A stretch of DNA of 64,000 nt, from positions 372,001 to 436,000 of the forward strand of contig CP064990.1 of NCBI GenBank assembly GCA_016699915.1, read 5' to 3'. The DNA comes from Neisseriales bacterium. GTDB lineage: Bacteria; Pseudomonadota; Gammaproteobacteria; Burkholderiales; Q3-R57-64. Below, in pieces: positions 55,338 through 64,000 of this stretch. Under the pieces are notes generated by a model that was given only the letters and a program-made list of their open reading frames with translations, did no database searches and had not been told where the DNA came from. The translations under genes were made by a program, and so were the position numbers. The first letter of the stretch is position 1. The number at the start of each line of letters is the position of its first letter.

Positions 55338-55423
55338 GCCTGAAGTTGATTAGGATATGTGCTTTGGACGCTAACAAGCCGAAAAATGCACCAAATGCTG
55401 AGCCACCTTGTGTGGCTCTTTTT
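55338..55423 (+). ncRNA. Candidate tracrRNA of the type II-C locus
   Basis: A transcript of about 85 bases would begin with an anti-repeat-like stretch from about 55341 to 55375 ending GGACGCTAAC. It continues AAGCCGAAAAATGCACC and ends with a terminator, GAGCCAC-CTTGT-GTGGCTC then TTTTT (55400-55423). The order (anti-repeat, AAGCCG core, AATGC-CC, hairpin) parallels the Neisseria meningitidis tracrRNA, which reads GCTACAATAAGGCCG and then ATGTGCCGC. By pairing, the repeat should begin near GTTAGC. It is encoded divergently to cas9 and has its own promoter. No array exists in the window to confirm complementarity. Confidence 0.7.
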
Positions 55424-55488
55424 ATGTCTAGCAACAAATGATACGCTATAAACCTTATAACGATCCGAGGCGCTAATTCTAACTAACT

Positions 55489-55532
55489 TTTACTAATTTT
55501 ACAAACTGTTATTATTTTAGCAAATTAGTAAA
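55489..55532. repeat. 11-base perfect inverted repeat
   Basis: TTTACTAATTT (55489-55499) and AAATTAGTAAA (55522-55532) are exact reverse complements separated by 22 bases. CTTTTTAT follows on the plus strand. It could be a weak terminator, an operator, or the ends of a small excised element. The stretch between the tracrRNA and the permease terminator holds no gene. Confidence 0.5.
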
Positions 55533-55581
55533 CTTTTTATACTTAACCAACCTTGAATTTTTATTGTAAAAAATCGCCAGT

Positions 55582-55617
55582 AAAAAACCGCCACCCCAAA
55601 TTAAGAAGTAGCGGTTT
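55582..55617 (-). terminator. Rho-independent terminator of the NCS1 permease
   Basis: On the minus strand AAACCGC and GCGGTTT (55611-55617 and 55585-55591) pair across a 19-base loop and run into a T-tract (the A-run at 55582-55587). It lies about 25 bases beyond the permease stop. Confidence 0.7.
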
Positions 55618-55641
55618 CAATTGTAATCCAATAGAGTTGTC

Positions 55642-57120
55642 TTATTGTTTAGTCAGATGTTCAGCAATATGTTTTTGCATCCCAACCCGATACACCACTG
55701 AAGAAATGATCAACCCAACAAACCAAGCGTACGTATAGATATCTTTCCAAATTTGTCCAATATTTGCAAAAGCTTCTGGAGCTGCTGCGCTTAAAAAACC
55801 TGGAATATTGGGTAAGACACCTAAAACAAAGGCAATAACAGCCACCTTATTCCATCCACCACTATACTGATAGATACCTTTATCTGTGTAAAGATCCTTC
55901 ACATTCAGTTGTGTCCGACGGATTAAAAAATAGTCCACAATTAAAATACCTGCAATGGGACCGAGCAGGGCAGAATACCCAATTAACCAAACAAAGACAT
56001 AGCCACCTGTAGAAGTCAAAAGCTTCCAAGGCATCATGATGATGGCAATACCTGCTGTAATATAACCACCGATCTTATAAGTAATCAATTTTGGGTTGAG
56101 TGATGAGAATCCATAAGCTGGCCCCACCATGTTAGCAGCAAGGTTAACACTAATGGTATCAACTAATAAAACAGTCAAAGCAATTAAAACAGCAATACCA
56201 GTCATACGTCCCGCTAAAGTAATCGGATCCCAAATGGCTTCACCGTAAATCACTACCGTCGCCGAAGTGACGATGACAGCAAGTAAAGACAAGGCACCCA
56301 TGGGGCCAGGTAAACCGATAGCTTGCCCGATAATTTGGTCTTTTTGTGATTTAGCAAAACGCGTAAAATCGGGAATGTTAAGCGCAAGAGTTGCCCAAAA
56401 CCCTACCATAGCTGTTAAAGAAGGCCAAAAAACTTGCCAGAACTGACCTGCTTTGGGACCACCTTCTGCAAATTGAGAAGGTTGATCTAAAATGGGACCA
56501 AAACCACCTGCTTGATCATAAACCCACCATAATAAAACAAAACAAATCAAAATCTTAATGGGTGCAGTGTAGGTTTCTAGGTTTCGAATAGAGGTTAGCC
56601 CATGGACAATGAAGTAAAATTGCAGTCCCCAAAAAATCAAAAAGCAGACGAATTCTGCAAAATTAATCCCTAAAAAAGGTAACGCTTCTCCACCGATGGG
56701 TGCACCGATAATCAAACCGCCTAAGGTATAGATCATCGTGCCACCAATCCAAGTTTGGATACCATACCATCCGCAAGCCACAACAGCTCGCAAAAAAGCA
56801 GGTAATTTAGCCCCTAAAGTACCGAAAGCGGCTCGCATCAACACAGCAGAGGGAATTCCATACTTCACGCCAGCATGGCCAATTAATAACATGGGAATTA
56901 ACACAATAATATTCGCTAAAAATACAGTCCAAACCGCTTCATCCCATGACATCCCACTGCTAATTAAGCTAGCAGCTAAGAGATAGGCTGGTACACACAT
57001 GACCATACCAATCCATAGTGAGGCAAAATGATACCAAGCCCAAGTATGATCTTTGGGTTGAGTTGGCGCCAAGTCATCATTCCACAGATCTTCATGGCGA
57101 TCTTGTGTTTCTTGCGGCAT
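55642..57120 (-). CDS. NCS1-family nucleobase/hydantoin-type permease
   Basis: A 492-residue inner-membrane transporter with about twelve hydrophobic helices. Segments WYHFASLWIGMVMCVPAYLLA, ACGWYGIQTWIGG, ATLALNIPDFTRFAKSQKD and LLGPIAGILIVDYFLIRR are characteristic of NCS1 (cytosine, purine, uracil, allantoin, hydantoin) carriers. The start at 57120 is supported by AAGGAG seven bases upstream; the frame is open to 57195. It follows arcB on the same strand after 186 bases with its own promoter-like TATAAT and a terminator. Substrate cannot be fixed; no catabolic genes for a nucleobase are adjacent. Confidence 0.88.
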   Translation of the reverse strand: MPQETQDRHEDLWNDDLAPTQPKDHTWAWYHFASLWIGMVMCVPAYLLAASLISSGMSWDEAVWTVFLANIIVLIPMLLIGHAGVKYGIPSAVLMRAAFGTLGAKLPAFLRAVVACGWYGIQTWIGGTMIYTLGGLIIGAPIGGEALPFLGINFAEFVCFLIFWGLQFYFIVHGLTSIRNLETYTAPIKILICFVLLWWVYDQAGGFGPILDQPSQFAEGGPKAGQFWQVFWPSLTAMVGFWATLALNIPDFTRFAKSQKDQIIGQAIGLPGPMGALSLLAVIVTSATVVIYGEAIWDPITLAGRMTGIAVLIALTVLLVDTISVNLAANMVGPAYGFSSLNPKLITYKIGGYITAGIAIIMMPWKLLTSTGGYVFVWLIGYSALLGPIAGILIVDYFLIRRTQLNVKDLYTDKGIYQYSGGWNKVAVIAFVLGVLPNIPGFLSAAAPEAFANIGQIWKDIYTYAWFVGLIISSVVYRVGMQKHIAEHLTKQ

Positions 57121-57218
57121 CTTGATTCTCCTTGTCATGTCGTTACAATCCTGATCGTATAATTTGAAAAATATAATAGATACAGTTTGAATCAACCAAC
57201 AGCATCAGCTATCTTTCC

Positions 57219-57240
57219 ATTATACACTATCTTGATTCCA
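57219..57240 (-). promoter_or_regulatory. Promoter-like -10 box before the NCS1 permease
   Basis: On the minus strand TATAAT (57224-57219) follows TTGCTT with about 15 bases between. It is 100 bases before the permease start. The -35 match is weak. It would allow transcription separate from the arc genes. Confidence 0.35.
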
Positions 57241-57306
57241 AGCAATTTTGCCTGTGCCAGCCTTCATCTAAATAACCTGTTTTTTTAAAGATACCTATCT
57301 TAGGTT

Positions 57307-58314
57307 TTAATTACCCAATGTTGCAACCATAATCGCTTTGATCGTGTGCATGCGGTTTTCTGCTTGCTCAAAAGCGATGTTATAGGCACTTTCAAAGATA
57401 TCTTCGGTAACTTCTATACCCTTGGCCAGCACAGGGTAGGTTTTCGCAATGTCTTTGCCTACTTTTGTTTCTGCATTATGAAAAGCGGGCAAGCAGTGCA
57501 TGAATTTTACTTTCTTATTACCGGAAGCATCCATCAAGCCTTGATTGACTTGGAATGGCATCAATAGCTTGATGCGCTGATCCCATGCTTCAATAGGTTC
57601 GCCCATGGAGACCCACACATCGGTGTGAATAAAGTCCACTCCTGCTACAGCTGCTTTAGGGTTATCGGTGATCAATAAACGTGCTCCGGTTTTTCGAGAT
57701 AAGTCCTGAGCAATTTGAATGAGTTTTGTGTCAGGCTGTAGACTCTTTGGCGCACTAATACGCACATCCATTCCTAAAAGCGCACCGATGATCATTAACG
57801 AGTTGCCCATGTTGTAGCGTGCATCGCCAACATAAGCGTAAGCAATTTCAGATAAAGGCTTATCCGCATGTTCAATCATCGTGAGAACATCAGCGAGCAT
57901 TTGCGTGGGGTGCCATAGATCGGTTAGGCCGTTGTAAACTGGTACGCCAGCATATTGTGCCAATTCCTCCACCATGACCTGGCTAAATCCACGGTATTCA
58001 ATGGCATCAAACATACGACCTAATACCCGTGCTGTATCTTTCATGGATTCTTTATGGCCAATTTGCGAACCAGATGGATCCAAATAGGTGACATGGGCTC
58101 CTTGATCATGAGCGGCTACTTCAAAAGCACAGCGGGTACGTGTGGATGTTTTTTCAAAAATCAAAGCGATATTTTTACCTGTTAAGCAAGGTATTTCTGT
58201 ACCACTATATTTTGCGCGTTTTAAGTCACGCGCCAAGTCCAGCAAATAACACAACTCGCGTGGCGAAAAATCGAGCTCTTTTAAAAAAGAGCGATGACGT
58301 AAATTAAAAGCCAT
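57307..58314 (-). CDS. arcB: Ornithine carbamoyltransferase, catabolic (arginine deiminase pathway)
   Basis: ArcB splits citrulline with phosphate into ornithine and carbamoyl phosphate. The 335-residue protein has the carbamoyl-phosphate motif [31 protein letters not shown] and [10 protein letters not shown]. Length and gene neighbourhood mark the catabolic enzyme. AAGGAG lies eight bases before the ATG. It follows arcA after 90 bases that hold a strong hairpin. Confidence 0.94.
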   Translation of the reverse strand: MAFNLRHRSFLKELDFSPRELCYLLDLARDLKRAKYSGTEIPCLTGKNIALIFEKTSTRTRCAFEVAAHDQGAHVTYLDPSGSQIGHKESMKDTARVLGRMFDAIEYRGFSQVMVEELAQYAGVPVYNGLTDLWHPTQMLADVLTMIEHADKPLSEIAYAYVGDARYNMGNSLMIIGALLGMDVRISAPKSLQPDTKLIQIAQDLSRKTGARLLITDNPKAAVAGVDFIHTDVWVSMGEPIEAWDQRIKLLMPFQVNQGLMDASGNKKVKFMHCLPAFHNAETKVGKDIAKTYPVLAKGIEVTEDIFESAYNIAFEQAENRMHTIKAIMVATLGN

Positions 58315-58350
58315 ACCGTAATCTCCTTCGGATATCCCCTAAAAACCGCT

Positions 58351-58382
58351 AAGCGTTAAGAGATGACATACTCTTAACGCTT
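58351..58382 (-). other. Intergenic hairpin between arcA and arcB
   Basis: AAGCGTTAAGAG (58351-58362) pairs perfectly over 12 bases with CTCTTAACGCTT (58371-58382) around an 8-base loop. No T-run follows directly on the minus strand, though GGTTTTTAGG comes seven bases on. It may be a processing or stability element that sets the ratio of arcA to arcB transcripts, or a leaky terminator. Confidence 0.5.
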
Positions 58383-58404
58383 AAATGATTATTCAGAATA
58401 GTGA

Positions 58405-59637
58405 TTAAAATTTGACTTCGTCGCGTAATAACGGACAAGTCATGCAATGACCACCTCCACGACCACGCCCAAGTTCTGCAGAAGGAATTTCAATAAATTC
58501 GACCCCCGCTTTTCTGAGTAGGCCGTTAGTGTGTGTGTTACGATCATAGCCGATGACTTTACGACGATCAATTGCAATGACATTAATCCCGTCATCCCAT
58601 TGCTCACGCTCACGTCCGAAGACATCACCACCGACTTGAAGAACTTTAAGATTTGATAAACCAAGGGCTTTTTTGTAAACGTCAACGATATTTTTACCCT
58701 CATGTCTCTCATAACGCACTTCCCCTGCTTTGTCGCCCGCATATATGCTGGTACAGATAATTTGGTCCGTTACATCAGGGAAAATATTGAGTAAATCAAT
58801 ATCAAGTATTGAAAAGACAGTGTCTAAGTGCATAGCAGATCTTGAGCGAGGCATTTGACAAGCGATAACCCGCTTGGCTCCATCAGGTTGGCCTAAAACG
58901 GCTTTAGCGACTTGTTCTACAGCTTGTGGCGAAGTGCGCTCACCCATTCCAATTAAAGCAACACCTTTGCCGATGGGCATTACATCACCACCTTCTAAGG
59001 TTGCTAAACCATGATCCGTGTCCGCATCGCCCCACCAAACTTTGACATGACCCGCAAAATGGGGGTGGAATTGATAGACAGCTTGCATGATCAATGTTTC
59101 TTGGCGACGAGCTGGCCAGTACATTGGATTGACCGTTACACCACCATAAATCCAACAACTTGGGTCACGCTGAAACAAAGAATTTGGAATCGGTGGAAAA
59201 ACAAAATCAGCATCTTCCAGGTAACTACCCAGTAAGCCCTTTGTTTTAAAGGGTAACTCAAAGCGTGCTAGGCCACCAATCAAATATTCAGATAGCTGTT
59301 TTGCTGGAATAGTATCTAGCCATGCTCGCACGTCTTTGGCCAATTCTAGGCCGAGTGTTTTGGTCGTAATTTTACGATCCAAAATCCAAGTTCGTGCTTT
59401 AGTGTCTTCCAATATCTTGGCGAGCGCATCATGTAATTCAATAACATGAGTGCCATTTTTTTCAAGTTCCGAGACCAAAACAGCATGATGTTTTTGTGCT
59501 TGTTCCACCCAAATCACATCATCAAACAATAGGTCGTGACAATTATCAGGCGTTAGTCTTGCATGTGCAAGGCCAGGTCGGCAAACCATCACATCCCGCA
59601 ATTTACCGCATTCAGAGTCCACGCCAAAGTGATTCAT
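58405..59637 (-). CDS. arcA: Arginine deiminase
   Basis: ArcA hydrolyses arginine to citrulline and ammonia. The 410-residue protein begins [19 protein letters not shown] and has [13 protein letters not shown], the [11 protein letters not shown] loop, and the nucleophilic Cys in [15 protein letters not shown] at the end. Catalytic residues look intact. It lies between arcD and arcB. Ammonia release by this enzyme is known to protect some bacteria from acid. Confidence 0.97.
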   Translation of the reverse strand: MNHFGVDSECGKLRDVMVCRPGLAHARLTPDNCHDLLFDDVIWVEQAQKHHAVLVSELEKNGTHVIELHDALAKILEDTKARTWILDRKITTKTLGLELAKDVRAWLDTIPAKQLSEYLIGGLARFELPFKTKGLLGSYLEDADFVFPPIPNSLFQRDPSCWIYGGVTVNPMYWPARRQETLIMQAVYQFHPHFAGHVKVWWGDADTDHGLATLEGGDVMPIGKGVALIGMGERTSPQAVEQVAKAVLGQPDGAKRVIACQMPRSRSAMHLDTVFSILDIDLLNIFPDVTDQIICTSIYAGDKAGEVRYERHEGKNIVDVYKKALGLSNLKVLQVGGDVFGREREQWDDGINVIAIDRRKVIGYDRNTHTNGLLRKAGVEFIEIPSAELGRGRGGGHCMTCPLLRDEVKF

Positions 59638-59701
59638 CTATATTTCCCCAATTCAACTATTAAAAAAAACACACGGTGTATTTTTGTCTGTATTACGACA
59701 C

Positions 59702-61144
59702 CTACCCCTCTAAAATAACGTTACCAATCGCACCTGTCGTGATCAATAAATAGACCGCATAGACACCTAAAGCTACAATTAAGCATGCTAGAAGTGCTTC
59801 ATAGCCTTTGAAAGGTTGCTGACCCTGCTCGCGTTTGGCCCACCAGTAAAAAAATAGGCCCGGCGCATAAAACAACATGGAGGCCAATAGATAAGATAAG
59901 CCTGCAGCATAAATGAGCCATACCCCATAGCCAGATGCAATAAGACCGATAAGGATATCTTTGGTGGACTTACCGTTTTTATAGCCCTCTCCACGGAGAG
60001 CAACCATAAGGGCGAATAAACCGCTCAGCACATATGGCACGAGGATCATTGAAGCGGCTAGTGCGATTAAACTGAAATAACCCGCATCACTTTTTAAGAT
60101 CCATAGTAGAGAAAGTTGTACGAGACCATTGGTTAGCCACAGTGCTGCAGTGGGTGCACCATTCTTATTGAGTTGACTAAATATTTTTGGAAATACCCCG
60201 TCTTTTGCAGCAAGGTAGGGTGTCTCAGCTGCCAAAAGCGTCCAAGCTAGTAAACCACCTCCGACAGAGATCAGTAAAGCAATTTTAATCAAGCCAGCCC
60301 CCCAAGGACCCACCGCATGTTCTAGGACACCAGCCATGGATGGATTTTGTAGCTTGGCTAATTCTGGCTGCGTGAGAATACCAAAAGATAAAAGTGAGAC
60401 AGCCATGAGTAGAGCTATGGTTAACAAAAACCCAATGATCGTTGCTTGCCCCACTGATTTCATTGATTCAGCGCGGCTTGAAAACATGGAAGCTCCTTCA
60501 ATACCGATGAATACCCATACGGTGACTAACATACAGCCTTTTACTTGATCACCAATGGAACCCAATTCCGGAGTCCCCCAAAAATCGAGCTTAAAAGTTT
60601 CTAAGTTAAAGACAACAAGCGCAATAAGCGCGAAGAGCAAAATGGGTACTACTTTAGCAACTGTGGTTATGGTATTAATCAAGGTTGCCCCTTGAATACC
60701 ACGCAAAATTAGAAAATGGAACGTCCAAACTAATACGGAAGCTCCTGCTACCGCATAGGGTGTTGTCCCGGCTCCAAAAAAACCCAGCGCTTCAAACATA
60801 CCGAGCGCCGAGAAAAAGGCAACGATATAGGCAAGATTACCAGTCCAAGCGGAGAGCCAATATCCCCAGGCTGAATTAAAACCTACATAATCGCCAAACC
60901 CTGCTCGTGCGTAGCCATAGACGCCACCTGTAATATCGGGTTTGCGCGTTGCAAGATTCAAAAAAGCGAACGCTAACATTACCATACCGAAAAAAGTAAT
61001 GATCCAAGCGATGATTAAAGAGCCAGCTCCAGAGGTGGCTGCCATATTTTGCGGTAGCGCAAAAATACCGCTACCAATCATTGAGCCAACTACTAGCGCA
61101 ACCAACGCAGCTAGTTTTAACTTTGGAACATTTTCCGTAGACAT
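59702..61144 (-). CDS. arcD: Arginine/ornithine antiporter
   Basis: An APC-superfamily exchanger that takes up arginine and exports ornithine, so the pathway needs no proton motive force. The 480-residue protein has about twelve to thirteen membrane helices. The N-terminal KLAALVALVVGSMIGSGIFALP helix holds the GSGIF motif for the substrate carboxyl group. The ATG at 61144 has AAGGAA about eight bases upstream; the frame is open to 61168. It is the first gene of arcD-arcA-arcB. Confidence 0.9.
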   Translation of the reverse strand: MSTENVPKLKLAALVALVVGSMIGSGIFALPQNMAATSGAGSLIIAWIITFFGMVMLAFAFLNLATRKPDITGGVYGYARAGFGDYVGFNSAWGYWLSAWTGNLAYIVAFFSALGMFEALGFFGAGTTPYAVAGASVLVWTFHFLILRGIQGATLINTITTVAKVVPILLFALIALVVFNLETFKLDFWGTPELGSIGDQVKGCMLVTVWVFIGIEGASMFSSRAESMKSVGQATIIGFLLTIALLMAVSLLSFGILTQPELAKLQNPSMAGVLEHAVGPWGAGLIKIALLISVGGGLLAWTLLAAETPYLAAKDGVFPKIFSQLNKNGAPTAALWLTNGLVQLSLLWILKSDAGYFSLIALAASMILVPYVLSGLFALMVALRGEGYKNGKSTKDILIGLIASGYGVWLIYAAGLSYLLASMLFYAPGLFFYWWAKREQGQQPFKGYEALLACLIVALGVYAVYLLITTGAIGNVILEG

Positions 61145-61581
61145 TGTTTCATTCCTTATAAAGTTCACTACAACTCAATAACACCTTCTTACAAGACACG
61201 TGGTGTTTATACTACTTTACTGCATCCTTTTCAAGGATTCCCCGATCAAAATAACGCTTTTAGTGATTTACTTTTTTAATGCGATGCTTAGGACAAGAGT
61301 TTAACAAGACTAAAGCAAAAACGATCGGACTGGTATTATCATAATTTAGCTAGTTATATGATGCACTTACCTTTAATATGGTTTAAATGGATTGGATCTA
61401 GAAATTTAAATTGAAGGATCGCTCCTTATTGAAATGCATAGTACTTTAATTTGTCACTTAGCGATTTGGTCACACTGACGCGAACTATTTTTCTGAAGTA
61501 AAATGGTCGTCTGTATGGCAGTTTTTGATCCTGCGATTCCTGTGATTCACGTAGTGCGCTACCTATCTGTAAGGTTTTTTC
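61145..61581. other. Divergent regulatory gap between arcD and an MFS gene
   Basis: 437 bases without a recognised gene. The left part must carry the arcD promoter. I looked for an FNR/ANR box (TTGAT-N4-ATCAA) and found none; TTTTGATCGGGGAATCC near 61240-61257 (minus strand) matches only one half. A small AAGGA-TCGC-TCCTT hairpin occurs near 61415. Control of the arc operon by oxygen or arginine therefore remains unproven. Confidence 0.4.
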
Positions 61582-62784
61582 ATGTTATTGCCCGCTTCGT
61601 ACATTTTTTTACATGCTTTCTTAGCACAGTTTGTCTATTTTGCTGTTTCGGTTACCCTTGTTGTTACACTTTTATCGCTTGGGCTTTCCACTACATCCAT
61701 TGCGGTTGTTTTAACGGCTTTTATTGGGTCATACCGTGCCGGTCGTATTATTTTTGCACCACTGATTAATAAAATCCCTATACAGATGGGTTTGTTGCTC
61801 GGTTGTATTCTTGCTGCGCTCGGTTTTTTTGTTGGTAGCTTTGTTAGTTCGATGGGGTTTATCACGCTTGCTATACTTATTGTAGGCATGGGTATGTCGG
61901 TTAATGTGCAAGTAACCAAGCAATCAATTTCTATGCGCAGTAACCATGCCCTTTATCGTCAAAAAGTATTTGCGCTATATAATGCAGCGACTAATATAGC
62001 AGCCATTCCAACACCCTTTATTGCTTTTTTGGTTTTGGAGGCTTATGGCAAAGATGTGTTGTATTGTTTGCTTGCCTTGATTTTTATTGTCATGGCTATT
62101 TTGGCAGCTTTAATGTCGCCATATCGCACCCAAACTATACCAATGGCTTTCCCAGCTTTGTGGAAACAATGCACGTTGTTACTTAAGCAAATGCCAATTT
62201 GTCGCATACTGTTAATCAATACATTCGGTTGGTTTTTTCGTGGTTTACTGTTGGCATTGATTCCCTTTTATTTTGTGGATTGTTTGCATCACATAACATT
62301 GATCAAATGGGCACAATTTTTTAAATCAACCGTGATGGCGCTTTTGCAGATGCCCATCGTTTTTTGGGTTAGAAAAAATTTTCGCACCCAAAATCAGGAC
62401 ATAATCTCCACGGCTTATTTTGGTTTTGCTTTATCTTTTTTATTTTTATGTATAAACAATGGTTATATTGGCATCATTGCTTTTTTAATCGTTTATTCAG
62501 CAGCAGAAATGTTATTTCTACCCAGCATTGAAACGCAAATCGTCTTACTTGCTAAAACCAATCATCGTGCTGCTCTTTATGGGGTAGCATCACTAAGTAC
62601 AGGGTTAGGTGAGTGGATTGGTTGCATGATATTTTTACAAGCTTATGCCACCTTCAAAGCCAGCGAAAAAATACTCTTGCTGTGGCCGGCTTTATCGGTG
62701 CTAGGGGGCATATTGGCTATTGGATCAGCCCTTATTTGGCGTTATCACATTCAGCATCGTTCAACACATACTTACAGCGCATAG
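61582..62784 (+). CDS. Major facilitator superfamily transporter
   Basis: A 400-residue protein with about twelve hydrophobic helices and a Arg/Gly loop, SYRAGRIIFAPLINK, after helix 2 in the place of the MFS motif A. Substrate is unknown. The frame opens with ATG after a TAAGG-like site. Its last 53 bases overlap the end of a convergent EamA transporter. It is divergent from arcD. Confidence 0.75.
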   Translation: MLLPASYIFLHAFLAQFVYFAVSVTLVVTLLSLGLSTTSIAVVLTAFIGSYRAGRIIFAPLINKIPIQMGLLLGCILAALGFFVGSFVSSMGFITLAILIVGMGMSVNVQVTKQSISMRSNHALYRQKVFALYNAATNIAAIPTPFIAFLVLEAYGKDVLYCLLALIFIVMAILAALMSPYRTQTIPMAFPALWKQCTLLLKQMPICRILLINTFGWFFRGLLLALIPFYFVDCLHHITLIKWAQFFKSTVMALLQMPIVFWVRKNFRTQNQDIISTAYFGFALSFLFLCINNGYIGIIAFLIVYSAAEMLFLPSIETQIVLLAKTNHRAALYGVASLSTGLGEWIGCMIFLQAYATFKASEKILLLWPALSVLGGILAIGSALIWRYHIQHRSTHTYSA

Positions 62785-63697
62785 CGGTGCTCTTAGATTG
62801 CTGTAGTGACAGGTTAGCAAAGCATACAGCGACACAAGTGATAGTGATCAGAATGGGTATGGTCATACCCTGCCAATGTCCTAAAACTAGCTCTGCTATT
62901 AACGATAAAACTGGTACAAGTGGCGTAATTAAGGAGACTCTTGCGTCCCCAAGTTTAGCTAGGGCGTGCTGGAAGGTTAAGGCAGGTAGAATCACTGAAA
63001 AAATAGCTAAAAGCACTAATTGACCAATGAGCATGCCGTCATTGGCGAGTAAGTGCATGATATCTTCTCTACCCAACACAGCGGTGACTATGAGTAAAAG
63101 GATAAAGCGTGTTGAAAGCACATCAAGGATTGTGCAGCCTATTGCGTGATGTAAGCGTGCAGATTGGAACATATAAAGACCACTTGCTAGCCCTGCTAGG
63201 GTTGCCAGAACGATTCCTTGCCTTAAATGGTTAAAAGAAATCAGGCATTCATCAGATAATACCCTGACAACTACGAGCATTAATAGCGATACCGCAATAC
63301 AAAGTACGCCGACTGTACGCAAGCTCTTCCATCTTGCTTGATGCGCAAAAACATCACAGGTTAATACAGTGATGGGTACCCAAGCTTGGCAAACAGCCGA
63401 TTCAAATGAGGCTTCCGCAATCAGAATGGCTGCAAACATAGCAATCCAAGTAATCAAAGTGAGGATATTGAGCTTTAAAACAGTTTTCGGGCATGTACGG
63501 ATTAATCGAAAAAGACTGATGCCCTGCATCACCTGTGCTACCCAAAAAAATAAGGACGCAACCAAAAAAATAACAAACGCTAAGGCCCAAATATTCACGG
63601 CGGTATGCGAGAGATCAAAAAATACCCATATGCCAGAAAGCCCAGCAGATAGGCAATATAGCAGTATGGCCAGTAAGCCACTATAGGATCTATCCAT
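62732..63697 (-). CDS. EamA/DMT-family transporter
   Basis: The 321-residue product has about ten hydrophobic helices in two halves, the plan of drug/metabolite transporters. The second half reads QGIVLATLAGLASGLYMFQSAR then LVLLAIFSVILPALTFQHALAKLGDARVSLITPLVPVLSLIAELVLG, the PxxPxLxxxxxxxxxGE-like ending typical of EamA. Substrate is unknown. The last 18 codons overlap the MFS gene tail to tail. Confidence 0.78.
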   Translation of the reverse strand: MDRSYSGLLAILLYCLSAGLSGIWVFFDLSHTAVNIWALAFVIFLVASLFFWVAQVMQGISLFRLIRTCPKTVLKLNILTLITWIAMFAAILIAEASFESAVCQAWVPITVLTCDVFAHQARWKSLRTVGVLCIAVSLLMLVVVRVLSDECLISFNHLRQGIVLATLAGLASGLYMFQSARLHHAIGCTILDVLSTRFILLLIVTAVLGREDIMHLLANDGMLIGQLVLLAIFSVILPALTFQHALAKLGDARVSLITPLVPVLSLIAELVLGHWQGMTIPILITITCVAVCFANLSLQQSKSTAMRCKYVLNDAECDNAK

Positions 63698-63744
63698 ATC
63701 TAATCAAGCGCTTGCAACCCAATGGTGTTGGCATGACGTGACGG

Positions 63745-64000
63745 CTAAACAGTTCGAGCGTATAGACGTGTGTCGCGTAAATTTCCGTTTACGTCTAACT
63801 CATCACGATGTAAAACGCCTTCTAGCTTGAAATGAGCACGCTCTGCTAAGCGCCAACTTTTGTAATTTCGATCATCGATTCTTAAAAAGATGCGGTTAGC
63901 TCGTAAGTTTTGCATTGCATAGGCTGATAGGGCACGAACCCCTTCAGTCATGAGTCCCTGACCGCTGTAGTCTATATTGCCCCAATAGCCGATCTCAAAT
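63745..64000 (-). CDS. RimJ/RimL-like GNAT acetyltransferase (partial)
   Basis: The frame is open to the window edge, so the start lies beyond 64000. The visible 84 residues, FEIGYWGNIDYSGQGLMTEG then RIFLRIDDRNYKSWRLAERA and FKLEGVLHRDELDVNG, match the RimJ/RimL-type acetyltransferases: acetyl-CoA loop GxGxMTEG and the N-x-x-S-x-x-x-A-E segment. Such enzymes acetylate ribosomal proteins, other N-termini or small molecules. The target is not known. Confidence 0.82.
   Translation of the reverse strand, partial: FEIGYWGNIDYSGQGLMTEGVRALSAYAMQNLRANRIFLRIDDRNYKSWRLAERAHFKLEGVLHRDELDVNGNLRDTRLYARTV

Noticed and set aside
55341..55376. The 36-base stretch as a lone CRISPR repeat
   Set aside because: It occurs once, has a promoter before it and a terminator after it, and fits an anti-repeat better than a repeat unit.
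61240..61260. FNR/ANR box for arcD
   Set aside because: TTGAT is present but the second half-site does not match ATCAA.

Overview
The window looks like chromosome from an AT-rich Gram-negative proteobacterium, most likely a low-GC betaproteobacterium with an eroding, possibly host-associated genome. The lineage call is an inference from gene order as I remember it: ispE / tRNA-Gln / prs / rplY / pth / ychF with mutM diverging from ispE, pyrG / eno / ftsB, greA / rlmE / ftsH, and yhdP / nit2. A porin that looks like the beta type also fits. A gammaproteobacterium cannot be excluded without a search.

Layout. 1-10.3 kb: xerD end, lapA, lgt, glyA, pntAB, groES-groEL with a heat-shock-like promoter, a lipoprotein, ratA/smpB and a NIF3 protein. 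10.4-12.8 kb: an AT-rich accessory patch with a DUF2971-GNAT fusion, a gene-poor stretch, paired palindromes and what may be a toxin-gene stub. 12.8-24.3 kb: mog, ogt, a porin, moaC, recC-recB and nit2. 24.3-33.8 kb: yhdP, small envelope genes, alr, prmC, a HIT protein, rlpA, ychF and pth. 33.8-39.1 kb: rplY, prs, tRNA-Gln, ispE, a frameshifted mutM, apaH, a decayed phoB-like regulator, rpmG and rpmB. 39.3-50.9 kb: pyrG-eno-ftsB, erpA, arcC, a divergent recD, greA-rlmE-ftsH and trxB-smr. 50.9-55.4 kb: a type II-C CRISPR-Cas locus (cas9-cas1-cas2) with a candidate tracrRNA, a frameshift near cas9 codon 48 and no array in the window. 55.6-61.1 kb: an NCS1 permease and the arginine deiminase genes arcD-arcA-arcB. 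61.5-64 kb: an MFS transporter, an EamA transporter and a partial acetyltransferase.

Functional links. ArcD, ArcA, ArcB and the distant ArcC make a complete arginine fermentation route: arginine enters in exchange for ornithine, and carbamoyl phosphate yields ATP. PntAB balances NADH and NADPH. RecB and RecC keep their expected motifs, but RecD has lost several helicase motifs while staying open over 585 codons, so the RecBCD enzyme may run with a non-motor RecD.

Main points for follow-up: the cas9 frameshift with an intact downstream gene, adaptation genes and tracrRNA candidate; the motif-depleted RecD; the DUF2971-GNAT fusion; and several decay marks (mutM, phoB, possible toxin stub). All family assignments come from reading the translations; no database search was run.
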